Assembly (NCBI RefSeq): GCF_954871325.1
Contig: NC_088778.1
Span: 20,011,120-20,075,119, forward strand
Reading direction: 5' to 3'
Source of the DNA: Gordionus sp. m RMFG-2023
Lineage: Eukaryota; Nematomorpha; Gordioida; Chordodea; Parachordodidae
DNA length: 64,000 bases
This document shows positions 24,348-36,500 of this stretch, piece after piece (the first letter of the stretch is position 1; each line of letters starts with the position of its first letter). The notes beneath the pieces are model-generated. The model searched no databases and was not told the DNA's origin. It worked only from the letters and a program-made list of their open reading frames with translations. The position numbers and the translations under genes are program-made.

Positions 24348-25448
24348 GAGCATGAATATATCCTATTATAAAAAGGTTAATATTGATGGTTCCCTCAAAC
24401 CAAGAAATTGGTTATCCTATAGCACCACTTTAGACAAAGTCTTTTGTCTTTATTGTCTTATGTTTGGTGGCCCTAAATCCAATACTTTTTGGACTCAACT
24501 TGGAGTAAATAATTGGAAAAATTTTAAGCGTGACTTAGAGAGACATGAGTCATCTTCTATTCATAAGGATTGTGAATACACCAACATGACTTGGCTTGCA
24601 AATAAGCGTATTCAAGATCATTTTCTATCAAATAGGCTTGATATAATAATGGAAAATCGTAATATAGTTCATAATATTATTGATGCCATTATATACCTTA
24701 TAAAATGTAACATAGCCTTTTGGGGCACTAATTCGAATGAAGGTAATTTTATGTGCCTCATAAAATTAATGGCAAAAACGGTTCCAACTTTACGGGCATA
24801 CATTGATAACAACGAAAAATTGAGGAGAAAAAAATCAGATAAAATTTCAAGACCTTATATAAATTTATTGTCATATGGCCATGTGAAAAAAATTATTGAA
24901 GTCATTAAGATAAAAATAATAAAATGTATTATTCAAAAAATTAAAGAGAATTGTGCCTATAGCATCATATTAGATGGAACATATGATGTGTCTAAAAAAG
25001 AATGCATTGCTTTACTTGTAAGATATATAGAAGATGATCCGCATCCACATCCTGTAGAAAGGATCATCCATGTTTTTACAACATCAGAAACCACCGGGGA
25101 AAATATAAAGAAACATGTTTTTTCTAAGTTCAAAGATCTTGGTCTTCCTCTTGATTATATGGTTGGGCAAAGTATGGATGGTGCAGGGAATATGAGAGGA
25201 GTATACAAAGGAATGCAGGCTTTAATATTGAAAGAGGCTCCAAAAGCCATATATATTTGGTGCCATGCACATAGGCTCAATTTAGTAGTTGCTCATGTTT
25301 GTGGATGCAAAATAGAAATGAAAAAGGTAATGGGAATATTGGATGAGTTATATAATTTCATGAATGGGGTAAGACGTCAAGGAGTGTTTGTTAAATATCA
25401 AATGACAAAGTCTAAAAAATCTCTTAAAAGAATAAAAAATACAACAAG
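24348..25448 (+). CDS. hAT transposase main exon (TTF-type finger, DUF4371, catalytic core)
   Basis: This exon of 367 codons is open throughout. It begins after ATAG and holds the TTF-like zinc-binding segment (PRNWLSYSTTLDKVFCLYCL then LFGGPKS-like MFGGPKSN, WKNFKRDLERHESSSIHKD). The DUF4371 part follows (IPTLRAY-like VPTLRAYIDNNEKL). The catalytic parts are YSIILDGTYDVSKKE, VGQSMDGAGNMRGVYKGMQA and IWCHAHRLNLVVAHV. The phase-2 donor AACAAG then GTAAAT is at 25449. It is very like ZMYM1-type proteins of animals. Frame integrity suggests fairly recent activity. Confidence 0.85.
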
Positions 25449-25487
25449 GTAAATATAATATTTTTAATGTAACTTATCTTTTTTTAG

Positions 25488-25778
25488 AAATTGGTCATCA
25501 TCTTATAAAGCTGTAGAAATTTTTTTAGATGTTTATGAACATATTATAGCATCATTAAATGAATTAAAAGATTCTAATGACCCAAGCACCTCTTCTATTG
25601 CCGATGGATTATTAACAAGAATTAAGGATGAAGATTTCATATTAAGTCTATTTATTTTGAAAGAAATATTGAAATGCACACATGAGGCTTGTATTGAAAT
25701 GCAGGCAGTTGGTAATGATTTGGCTATGGTAACTAAATTAATACAACACACAAAAAATAAATTACAAAGACTAAGAGG
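25488..25778 (+). CDS. hAT transposase exon (RWSS region)
   Basis: It is joined across a 39-nt intron (25449-25487, GTAAAT...TTTTTAG). AG plus A restores an arginine, giving TTRNWSSSYKAVEIFLDVYE, the conserved T-RW-S region. It continues IKDEDFILSLFILKEILKCT and ends LQRLRG at a possible donor GGTTAAA. The stretch 25780-26005 between this exon and the next contains no clean exon, so part of the gene may be damaged or spliced in a way I cannot see. Confidence 0.75.
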
Positions 25779-26005
25779 TTAAAATTAGTTACGATTTCTA
25801 TAAATAATTTTAAAATGTAGCTAATGGGGATAATATTTTTTTAAAATTGCATTCCTTATCTAACAGTTATTTGAAAAAGAATAATGTTACAACGGAATTG
25901 CATAATATAAAATCAATATTCAAATTTGATCAAACAGCATTCAATAATTATGTTAAACAAAAAAAAAACAAGTTGAATAAAAAAAGATTTAAAATTATTA
26001 TTTAG

Positions 26006-26725
26006 CATTATAGATATAAAAGGGAAATATTTTTCCCTGTGCTTGATACAATCATTAATGATTTAAATGAAAGATTTAATTATGATTGTTTAAATTTTTT
26101 ATCTCAAATATCTCTTTTTACACCAGCTGGAATTATAGCCAATGATAGAATAGAAGGGTGGCAAATATCTCAAATTTGTCATACTTACCAATTAAATGCT
26201 CAAGATATTGCTCGTGAATATAATGATTTTCGATCTTTATATTTGGATTCACAAGCAATCATTTATTGCAAGGATCTTTTGAAAATAAAAAAGAATGATG
26301 GGTTATATATTGATGAAAGTAATTTATTGATATTTTATTTAAAATTATATATAATTAAAGGTATTGTAAACGATGAAACCGAGGAAGATATCAATAACGA
26401 TAACATAATTAATACAAAAAAATGGATAAAATATTCATTTATACTACCATATCGTCTTTTAAATAAATTAAATTCTTATTCTAATTTATATTTATTATAT
26501 AAATATTTATTGACTCTACCAACTACTTCTTGTTCAGCCGAAAGAGTGATGAGCAAAGTCAAAATAAATAAAACTAGAATGCGGAATAAAATTTCTGACC
26601 CCTTTTTAGAAAATTTACTTCTAATATCCAGCGAAATTGATGTTTTTGAAAGATTTAAAATAGACGACATTATAACGCGATTTGCATCTACGTCTAAAAG
26701 ATTAACTAAATTATTAATAAAATAA
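26006..26725 (+). CDS. hAT transposase last exon (dimerisation domain)
   Basis: It starts after TTTAG in phase 0 with HYRYKREIFFPVLDTIINDL, the family segment YRREIFFPVLD, followed by NERF. The C-terminal domain is LYLLYKYLLTLPTTSCSAER, then VMSKVKINKTRMRNKI and FLENLLLISSE. The stop is at 26723-26725. The domain is complete. Confidence 0.85.
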   Translation, partial: HYRYKREIFFPVLDTIINDLNERFNYDCLNFLSQISLFTPAGIIANDRIEGWQISQICHTYQLNAQDIAREYNDFRSLYLDSQAIIYCKDLLKIKKNDGLYIDESNLLIFYLKLYIIKGIVNDETEEDINNDNIINTKKWIKYSFILPYRLLNKLNSYSNLYLLYKYLLTLPTTSCSAERVMSKVKINKTRMRNKISDPFLENLLLISSEIDVFERFKIDDIITRFASTSKRLTKLLIK

Positions 26726-26811
26726 GTTATATCTTTTTCACAGCTAATTATATACGCCTTTTTAATAATGTAAATTTAATTTAATAGTTTTTTATATCAT
26801 TCTAGTCCGGT

Positions 26812-27200
26812 GCATAATATAATACTATATTCATTTTATTTAAATATTTTATAATAGTTATATTTACATAAATGTTTTTATAATTCCAGTGCAAAATATA
26901 TTATATTCATTTTATTTTAATATTTTATATAAAACTTATATTTACATAGATGTTTTTATAATTCCAGTGCAACTATATTCATTTTTTTCTCATATTTTAT
27001 ATAAAAGTTATATTTACATAAAAAAATTTATATTTCCAGTGCAAAATATACTCTATTCATTTTATATTTTATATAATAGTTATATTTACATAAATGTTTT
27101 TATAATTCTTGTGCAAAATATACTATATTCTTTATTCTAATATTTTATATAAAAGTTATATTTACATAAAAATTTTTTTTATATAATAGTTATATCTATA
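26812..27200. repeat. AT-rich minisatellite downstream of the transposase
   Basis: About five copies of a unit of 75-80 bp contain TTTATATAATAGTTATATTT, then ACATAAATGTTTTTATAATT, then CCAGTGCAAAATATA. A second tandem pair follows at about 27215-27350 (TAGAATCAAGCTATACCTCT twice). Confidence 0.85.
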
Positions 27201-27702
27201 TGAATGTTTTTAATTAATATAAAGGCATTAGTATTTATAGAATCAAGCTATACCTCTTTAAAATTACTCATTTTGTTTTTTTTACTTAATATAAAGGTAT
27301 TAGTAATTATAGAATCAAGCTATACCTCTTTAAAATTACTCATCTTATATTTTTTTACTAAATTTTTGATATTTTTTTATAGTAATGTAAATATGTTATC
27401 TCATTTAATACTATTATATTAATTTTTATGAAAATAAATTGATTATCAATCAAATTATGAAAAGATTGCACTACCTACTTAAATATAAGTTAATTGAAAA
27501 CGGATAGTAACAATAGTTATCAGTTTGTAAATTTTTTTTTCCAAAGCAGGTCTGAATGTTTGTAAGGGTATAAATAGTGACTTAATATAAGATTTTCTTG
27601 ATTAAGGCAAATATCGCGGCCGAAGGCCGCGAAATTTTTTTAGGGGGGTAGGGGTAGATTTGGGATGGGGGTTGCCTCCATCAAATTTTCTGCCATGTAG
27701 AC

Positions 27703-29137
27703 GCTGATGTATAGAACAGAACAGATATATTATATAGAAAATATAACACCCATAATAAATTTTTTAAATCATAAATATATTTATACCCAGCCCAAAGTAA
27801 GCGTTAAGAAATTGGGCTGCAGGCTAAATATTCATTTTTCATAACTATAAAATCTAACAAATTTTATTTAGATAAATTATCAATAAAGAGAAATGACAAA
27901 AATCAACTTTTATATACTCAACCCATAGAAGGCGTTCAGGGGCGTCAGCCTTTACAATATCAAAGATCCAACTTAAAAAAAAATTATGGAGAGCAAAGCC
28001 AAAAAATTTTGCGTCTAAAGAATTACAAGTGATAAAAAAGGTTAATTAATTCATTCATATGCCTCAATTGATAATGGTTTTTAAAAACCACATAATAATG
28101 TAATTCTTAGCAATTTACATTGTCATGAAATTAATATAACTTTCTGCTACCATTTTAGATAATGCATTATAGAATGGACTGATAAGGAAAAATTTATAGG
28201 CCTAACCAAATCAACAATTCTTGAAGAAGAGATTATAAACGACCAATCCAAACCATAAAACTATATGGTGGTTAGAGCTTCCTCTTAGATAATATGATTA
28301 AAAGTTAGATAAATAATCAAATTTCTAAAAGATTATCTTCCATTTTTAATAAGATATAAACTACACAGTTGACCATTATTGTTTATCTAAAATATACAAT
28401 CATAAGTTCTGAGCAGCTGTAGTAATAATCTTAACTTACATTGCCACACAAATAATAGATGTTGGTTAATTTGCAGTCATAACCATGACACTCACGATGT
28501 TAACTCATATCAGAATTTATTATGTTAGATAAATTGATTAAACAAAAACACTTAAAACATCTTTAAAAGAAATTATATAAATATATTGAATCTTTAATTT
28601 TTAATAATATTTTCAATTATAAATAGATGGCGTTAAAGAATCGAATGGAAATTGTTACTTATATTTATTATCAAAAGCATTTATTAGTAAAATTTATTAA
28701 AATATTAACTGTAATAATGTAAACCTGTCAAATACGTCTGTAAAAGTGGCATTTTACCTAATATTTTTTTAACCAATCTATTATAATAATCCTCAAAAAA
28801 CGTCAATCAAATTTAGCCAATAGTTTTCTTTAAAAATTATTTGTCCAATAAAAATAATTTTAGCGTAATCGGCCCAATAGTAATCACCTTATCAAACTCA
28901 GCATTCATTCAATTTAGCTACCAGTTCTATTTATAAATCATATGGAAAACTCTAAGAAAATATTATTATGATACTCAAATATATGCCCAGATTTCAGAAT
29001 AAACTTGATGGAATATTTAAAGATGGTACGCAAATATATACCTAGATTTTAGAATAAACTTGATGGAAGATTTAAAGACTCAACTGTTAATATTTAATAT
29101 AAAATAATTCATTAATAGCTTAACATATATCATATTA
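27703..29137. other. gene-free DNA
   Basis: No gene or element boundary is visible. A small tandem pair of about 55 bp occurs at 28980-29080 (AGAATAAACTTGATGGAA twice). Confidence 0.5.
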
Positions 29138-29830
29138 AAAACACACAATTGAGTGGCTTCCACCAATTGGGTCATATCCAGTGCAGTGAATTTGTATCCA
29201 CTGTATGGCAGTAAAATATACCCTACTGTAAGGGCCCATTTAATTAAAGAAAGATGATAGTACCTGATCCACTAATTGACAGTAATTTACCCTACTGTCA
29301 GGGCCCGACAATAATTTATATTGGTAAGAAGAGAAAAATAAGAAAATACTTAATTAATAAATAGTGTGCTTATCTTTTTGGAATATTTGTTTCAATAAAT
29401 TAGTGAATTTTTGAATGATTATATGAATCCATAATTGTAACAAAATATTTGATGGTAAATCTAGAAAGCAATGATTATATGAATTCATAATTGTAACAAA
29501 ATTGATGGTAATTCTAGAAAGCAATGATATTCAAAAATTCACTAGTTTATAGAAACAAATACTCTAAAAAGATAAGCACACTATTTATTAATTATATATT
29601 TATTAATTATATATTTTCTTATTTCTCTATTTTTACCAATAATCTATGTAAATTTCTGTCGCGTTCTCCTGACTCTAGGGTATGCCAATTAGTGGATTAG
29701 GTACCATCAACCATTTTTAATTAAATGTGCCCTGACAATAGGGTAAATTTTACTGCCAAACAGTGGATGCAAATTCACTGCACTGGATATGCCCCCTTTT
29801 GGGTGGTGGAAGTCACTTAATTGTGTGTTT
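29138..29830. mobile_element. foldback (palindromic) element, about 0.7 kb
   Basis: The left end AAACACACAATTGAGTGGCTT is mirrored by AAGTCACTTAATTGTGTGTTT at the right. The arms continue inward: CACTGTATGGCAGTAAAATA and CCCTACTGTAAGGGC are mirrored by GCCCTGACAATAGGG and TTACTGCCAAACAGTG, then TGTGCTTATCTTTTTGGA by AAAAAGATAAGCACA. Arms are about 340 bp with almost no spacer. It is non-coding. A related repeat is at 43653-43870. Confidence 0.85.
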
Positions 29831-30039
29831 CTACAGTGAAGGATACCAGTTCTAACACATTTTACCATGTATGTCTCTAGGAATTTAGGAGTAAAACAAT
29901 TAATGAAATGTTCTCGAAATTTGTTATCAAAACATTTTTAAAGTAGACTTTGATAATATCCATGAAGAGGATTCTTAATATAATACGAATGGCATTTTAT
30001 TTTGACTTTTCCCTTAACATTCAATCCTAATTGCTATGT

Positions 30040-31690
30040 ATACTTAATAAATTAAGACTCTGAATTTTTACCCATAGCAATTATTTTTGCTAATAATCTC
30101 TAAATATCCAATTGCAATAGGATGAATACCACCACATAGTTTTTGTGACATAATCAGGTTGACCCCATATTTGATTCAAATCTATGTTGGGAGGTCTTTG
30201 TTTAAAAGTGTATTTATGAAGGTCTTAAAAGCATTTAAATGATTTTTTGAGGTAAGAGAAGTTTTTATATGAAATTCATGTGTGTATTTAATAGTTCCTC
30301 ATCACTTAATTATATAAAATACTAAGATACATTTCTTAAAATATTCTAAAACTGGAGATGGAATAAATACCAAATTTTATTTTTATTATTTTAAGAAATA
30401 CTATTCTATTCTCCAAACAACTTCTCTTTAAATCCAAAAATTTTATAGAATAATAATTACTATTTATTTTAAAAATTTAAATATATTTTAATGGAATGAA
30501 TAAAATGATGGTAATATTATTTTTCTTTATATAATAATAAAAAATATTCTTTTTGTTTTTGAACCAGTAATATCAGGATTTTTATATAAAACTATACAAT
30601 CAGTTAAAAAAACTCTTAATTCTATTTACATAATACTTGAAAATGTTTTAAAGAATCAGAATAATATATTTTTATCAATAATAAAAAATAGAGAATAGAA
30701 TAATCTAATACTAGCTATAATTTATTTATAAGTTTAAATTCTAATATTTTTTTATGTAAATAGATTAATATATTCTTAAATAATCAATCAATCAAAAAAT
30801 ATTATTTTTGTCAAAAATGGGGAAGAATAATCTCTAACTCAGGTGACAAAATATTTTAATGAGATGCCACGTATAATATATTTAATAACGTGCTTGGGCC
30901 AGGACTGGGTTTTTGGTAAAAAGCCTAAAAATTTTTCATTTAAATTTAGCCTATTAAACTGTTACTAACTTAAAAATATAGCATTTATTTTCATCTAATA
31001 ATAATGAATGTCTGTATTTCAAACAAAGTGATTGCCTAAATACACTTAAATATTGTTTATTTATTCATTTAAAACAATAAATTAAATTTTTGGATATGGG
31101 CTTGGGAAAAATTTTTGAAACTATGATGAGCTCGGGTTTGAATATTTTATTAAATATAGACTGGTCCTGCAAATTATTTTTAATGCTGACCTGGGTTGGA
31201 AGCGGATGAATAATCAAGGCCCGTGATGGTCTCTAATTTCAATAACTGAATTATTTCATTTTTCATCTGACTTTATTTGATTAAAGGAAAAATCAAACCA
31301 CAGATATGCCTTATTACAATCATTTGCAAATAATTTCTTATAATTACTGTATTCAAGAAATTGTTGGACACATAAAGAAAGCCATTGTGAAGTGTATTTA
31401 TGGAGGAAATATTAATCCATTTTTATATTAGAATAAATAATAAAAAAAAATAATGCCTGTTACCTTTCCTTTGACATATATTTTATGGATTTTTTAAGAA
31501 CCCGTTATCAAAAATAAAGTTACTAGCTGATAGCCTGTCAAAAATGCCTGGGAATTCGATTTTCTTCTTTATTCAATGATGGATGAATAATAAATTTTAC
31601 CTTTATTTGATAATGAATGAATCAGAATCAGAAATTTTCCTATCTTATAAGATGTGATTCAGAAATTTATATTTATTTAGATGAGGAGTT
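30040..31690 (+). repeat. copy B of the segment duplicated at 20810-21860
   Basis: The order of landmarks is the same as in copy A (GCAATTATTTTTGCTAATAA at the left, GGTCTCTAATTTCAAT and ATTGTGAAGTGTAT towards the right). Divergence is substantial, with indels; copy B is longer. No transposase gene follows, so it may belong to a deletion derivative of the hAT at 22278 whose right end is at 32628. Confidence 0.65.
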
Positions 31691-32628
31691 ATTCTATTCC
31701 ATTATTTTTTATAAATTATGATTAAATATGTCTATAAAAGTGGCATTTTACTCAATATTTTATAATTATATATAATAGTGGATTATAAAATTTAGAAAAA
31801 ATCTCCTATACTTATTTGGACCTTGAAAATATTTTTAGGAAGAGGCATGGTAATTAAATTTAAAAATGAATAATATAGTTGATTAGTGATTTTAACCTCG
31901 GCTAATTACAATATTAAATTTGTTAATTTTAAATTAATAAATGATTATATTTAGCCTGATTGATTTTTTTAAATATTTTTTTATCGCTATCTATTAACTC
32001 AATATTAACCTTATGGATTGATTTTTTTATTCTTTATATTAACCTTACGGACTCATTTTATAATATTAACTCAATAGTTTGATTATATAAATTATTAAAT
32101 AGATTTTTTATATAAATTGATTTTTATAAACTATATAAGCATGAAATATTGCATTTTGAGTTAAATAATTTTTTAAATAAATAAAATAAAAATTTTAAAA
32201 CACTTTCTTAATTTTGTTCTTCTCCCTGCCACCTTAAAAAGGGTTATATAATAATTTAAATAATAAAAGTCAATTAAGCTTCAACTGTTAATGCTAAATT
32301 AATGAGTGATATTGAGATTATATTTTTAACACAGAATTTGATTTGCAAGCTGACATAGTGAAATAATTTATAAGTATTAATCTAATCTAATAATTAAAAT
32401 AGTATTCATTTACTAAAGATTTAGATAGTCTTATTAGTTTTTAAATAATAAAATTAAATCTATATATTAAGTAATAGAATTATGAAAGAAATCGTTCAGG
32501 GGGCAATACAATTTATTTTTAGTTCAAGGGGATATTAAGGAGCTATTTAAAAAAAAATTTGCTTCAAAGGGCTATTCAAACTTTTCAGAGGGCTCGAGCT
32601 CCTATGCGCCCCTCCCTAGTGACGCCAC
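31691..32628. other. gene-free DNA ending in a hAT-like terminus
   Basis: No gene. The stretch ends in GCGCCCCTCCCTAGTGACG then CCACTG at about 32628, which in reverse is CAGTGGCGTCACTAGGGAGG, the same terminal type as the MITE at 17512. The partner end was not located. Confidence 0.5.
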
Positions 32629-32749
32629 TGGCTTACTCTATATAAAAAATTCACTAAATCTTCTATATAAACAGCATTCTCTATAATTGTTTTCCCTATA
32701 AAATGCATTCTCTATAAAATACATTCTCTATAAAAACATATAACCCGTT

Positions 32750-32755
32750 TTTATT
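32750..32755 (-). promoter_or_regulatory. candidate polyadenylation signal of the FAM20B-like gene
   Basis: AATAAA on the minus strand, 135 bp beyond the stop codon of the last FAM20B exon. Such hexamers are frequent in AT-rich DNA, so this is weak evidence. Confidence 0.3.
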
Positions 32756-32889
32756 TGATCACCATAATATTCATGTATTTTTAAAATGCTCATATCAATT
32801 TCAATCAATAAAGAATTAACAATAATAATATCGTCATAATTGGTTATACTCCCTTTGGTTTTTAATTATCGATAATCTTTTGCATTGTT

Positions 32890-33514
32890 TTACTCGTCTG
32901 CTATGAACATGTATTTGTATTTATGTTCTAAATTTTCTATATCAACTAGAGTATTCATATAGTTAAGATTTGTAAAACCGTTATTAATCAGGCAATGGTT
33001 CACCAAAGATATAATGATATTTAACCGCCTGTTGATTGCTATATAATATTGTGGATGTAATAAATTTGGAATATCTTCTGAATTCAATATAGTTCTTAAA
33101 AGCATCGAGAATGAATATCTTTCAGAATTTAAAGATATGTTATCCGAAACCTGAGATTGAGTAGAATTTATATTAATAAGGCTAAACGAAGCTAATTGTA
33201 TTAATCGCCGCCATGTTTTTAATCGTAATATGCAACAATTATATAGTGGAGCCAATATACTAAATTCATCATGTTTATAAGTACCAAAACTTTTACCATT
33301 GTCTAAGAGAGTCATAAAGATTTTATTTAAATTTGATGAAATAGATGGTTGATTTATAGATAGAAATTCAACATGATGCCTATCACTGTTTCCTATTAGA
33401 AAGTCTAATATGCATGAATCAATTAAATCTAATAGATTAGGTAATTTATTAAATATATTTAAAGGATGACTATTTTGGCGTACTAATCTACAAAATTGGG
33501 GATCATATTCCCAC
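32890..33514 (-). CDS. FAM20B: FAM20B-like exon 6: catalytic half of the kinase domain
   Basis: It begins by completing an arginine and reads WEYDPQFC. Then come LLDLIDSCILDFLIGNSDRH (catalytic Asp), TLLDNGKSFG (metal-binding Asp), DEFSILAPLYNCCILRLKTW, and the C-terminal helices ending NHCLINNGF and a short tail. The paired cysteines and the aspartates are all present. The stop is at 32890-32892. An in-frame ATG inside the preceding intron (33543) is not the start. Confidence 0.95.
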
Positions 33515-36500
33515 CTTGTTAAAAAAGATATCAAATAAATCATTAATTTATTTTACCTTGCCAAATAATTATGTTTGTAACTGCGAATCCATGGATTAAC
33601 ATATTTTGTCAATTTAGCATGTGAAGGTAAAAATAAACTTATCGATGCCTCTAAATTAGAATGAGCTTTTATACAGACAGACTCATTTTTATTACAATAA
33701 TAACAAACACCATAAAAGCAAATATCGCCTTTTACAAAAAAATAAAAATATAAAATGATAAAAATATTTACTATGTTTCCGATAAAAAGTATGGGATAAC
33801 TGTATATTTGATTTCGCTTTTAATTCTGTAATATTTATTAGTCTCCCAGTTGTTAGAGGTACTTTATTAAAGCCTAAAAGACTAAGCAAATTTGAATAAA
33901 TAAGATAAATTTGAATAAATACAAACAATTATTTTTGTAAAAATATATATTTTTGTTTGTAAATGTATTATTTTGAAATTATATATAAACTGAAATCTAA
34001 TCGAAATAAATTATTATATATAAAACAGAGACCTGGGCTGGGCCGTATTTTAATTTTTTAAATATACCCGAGCCGAGCCATATATTTTAAAACCAAATAT
34101 TTTAAATAGTTATTGTTAGCTATAAAAATTAAATATAAATAAAAAATATTTTTAAAAAAAGGGCCGGGCCTGATAATTTTTTTAAAGAAATAATCCGTGG
34201 CAAATCGTCCTAAAAATATAAAACCTGAGCCGGGCCGAAAAATTATTAAAAATAATCTGGGGCCGGTGTAACATGATAAGATATTACTATGATAAACTAA
34301 CTCTCCCTTTGATAAATAGTATTAAGGAGGAAGTTCATTACTAACCAAGATTTTCTTAACAATGTAAATTGACAGGGAAAGTTAAATGATCTTGTGTTTA
34401 TTTTATTGCTGAAATTTTTGTAAATTTCAGTTTTGATTTCAAATTTGATTTTTGAAATTTAATTTTGAATCGAATTTTAATCTTATTTATAAAGGAATCC
34501 ACATTTCAAAATTATATATGAAGTTATCAAAACACTCCAATCCACATTACATAGAAAAAAAAGTATTCAATTCCTAACTCATATATTAAGAAACCCCAAC
34601 TTAATCCATGACGCTTTAACATGGCTTTTTACTTGTAAGGAAAAGACTTACAGCAGGTACAAAACATTTTGGTTTAACCGAGAATTGAAAGACGTTTCCG
34701 ATTTCAAAATAAATTGAAAACAATTCACAAAATTAAATAATAAAAAATGTATAAAAAATAATTTTTAAGATAAAATCAAGCTATCTAAAATAATACCCCC
34801 CCCCCTTTCGCTAATCTACTCATTAACCTATTCAACTACTATAAATATGATGCTTATACATTTGACAAATTACAGGTTTATTTTAATCATACTTTTAACT
34901 CATTAAATACTGAATTTAAGTCAGTTGTAACCCTGTCCCTAATACAATTAAATATAAACATAGCAGTTGCCCATTCTCTTTCAATCAATTCACAGACGTT
35001 TAAATAATAGTCATTGGACTATTTACGTTGTTGCCCACAAAAGTGCAAAGGGCTTCTCATATTTTTTCCCCTAAATTCTTTTATTAAAATTAGTGTTGTT
35101 AAACGGCTTGATTTGAGCCGATTTATATAAACGCCCCTAAATTCTTTTATTAAAATTAGTGTTGTTAAACGGCTTGATTTGAGCCGATTTATATAAACGT
35201 TATCCCAACATTTTATTCAGAAAAGTATTACTAAGCTTAAAGATTTTGGTCATAGATGGCACAAAGGTTTGGACATCTATTAGTGAAATCTCGAGGGTTA
35301 AGCGATATTTTTTTGGCTAAAATATTGAGTTAGCTATTTTTAAAATAGGCTTAAATCGAGCCGTTTAGCAACAATAATTAAAATCCAATTAGATGGAAAT
35401 CAGACCTAGCGTAGCTCTATACCTATAACGGTTAGAGGGCGAATGTGCTTAATCACGTAATTATAAATGAAACGCTAATCAGTAGAAAAGTACCAATTGT
35501 TAAAATTGAGAAATAGACTTATAATTATACCTAAAATGATACAAACTTAGAATTATACTTAAAATTTACATTTGACAAAACTGGGCAGAGACCTTTAATA
35601 ATTTTAACCTTTGGTGAAGTAATTTCACCCTTAAGTCAGCTACAGAAACTTTTAAGTTTGCTCCATGAATTGTAAATTTTTATAGTGCTGAAAGATTATA
35701 TGCAACCATTTTTATATATTGGTTCATATGTTACTATTAAATTATTTTAAAATATATTGTTGTAAACTATTTAATAAGATTAAATTTTTTTATAACAAAA
35801 CACATAATTTTCTATGACAATACTTAATTAACCCTTGAGTGTATTCAAAATTTTAGCCTAAAATATATATTAAAACCACCTTACGGTAAAATATTTATAA
35901 ATTTTGAATAAGATTTTTAAAAATATTTATATAAATAGGATTTTTTAATTCTAAATATTTTCTATTCAATCATAATAAAGTTTGGAATATTTAATTAACC
36001 TTGAGAAGAAAAGTGGTTTTAATTCATATTTCTACCTAAAGTTTGGAATGCATTCTCACAATATTAACATATTTTAATTTTTTTTGTGAAATATTTATAA
36101 TTTTTGTAAAAATATTTTTATAAGATATAGAATATTAGGTTAGGGTACCTTTTCAGGGGCAATTATTTTTGTTATTTTTTAATGTTATTTTTTGTTATTT
36201 TTTAATGTTATTTTTTGTTATTTTTTTATGCGATTTTTTGTTATTTTTTTATGCGATTTTTTTTATGTAATTTTTTTATGAAAACTATTGTTTTTATGTT
36301 ATTTTTTTATGATTGGTTCATTTTCTTATTGGTTAATTTTTTATTTAAGATATTTTTAAATTAATATATCTTTTTTTATTTAAGATATTTTAAAATAATT
36401 TTTTCTAAAATTTAAAATTCGTACAATTATTTAAAGGAAGTGATGGGGGCAAATAAGGGGGAAGGCTAGGGGTAAGGGGTAAAATTATTAGATTATGTAC

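Larger units (their letters stand above)
22278..27702 (+). mobile_element. ZMYM1/DUF4371-type hAT element with introns
   Basis: The transposase exons run from 22278 to 26725. A probable right end lies at 27702: TGCCATGTAGACGCTG, a decayed version of the CAGTGGCGTAGC terminus, preceded by G-runs and the hairpin CGCGGCCGAAGGCCGCG (27614-27630), the same layout as in the MITE at 17512. The left end was not found and probably lies upstream of 22278, perhaps including copy A of the duplicated segment. Confidence 0.65.

Noticed and set aside
26889-27422. Open frames of 72-83 codons as small hydrophobic proteins
   Set aside because: They run through an AT-rich minisatellite and a tandem pair; the openness follows from the repeat unit.
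20671-27710. ATGTATAG at about 20668 and 27703 as target duplication of the ZMYM-like hAT
   Set aside because: The sequence following the left copy does not resemble a CAGTGGCG-type terminus; one 8-mer match in AT-rich DNA is not enough.
33543-33543. ATG at 33543 as start of a separate small gene
   Set aside because: It lies inside the 42-nt intron between FAM20B exons 5 and 6; the protein match begins at the splice acceptor.
34600-34720. VKPKC frame on the minus strand as the missing FAM20B ATP-lobe exon
   Set aside because: Surrounding residues do not match the family, and the true exon with GTQLK and MKPQR is at 58924-59075.
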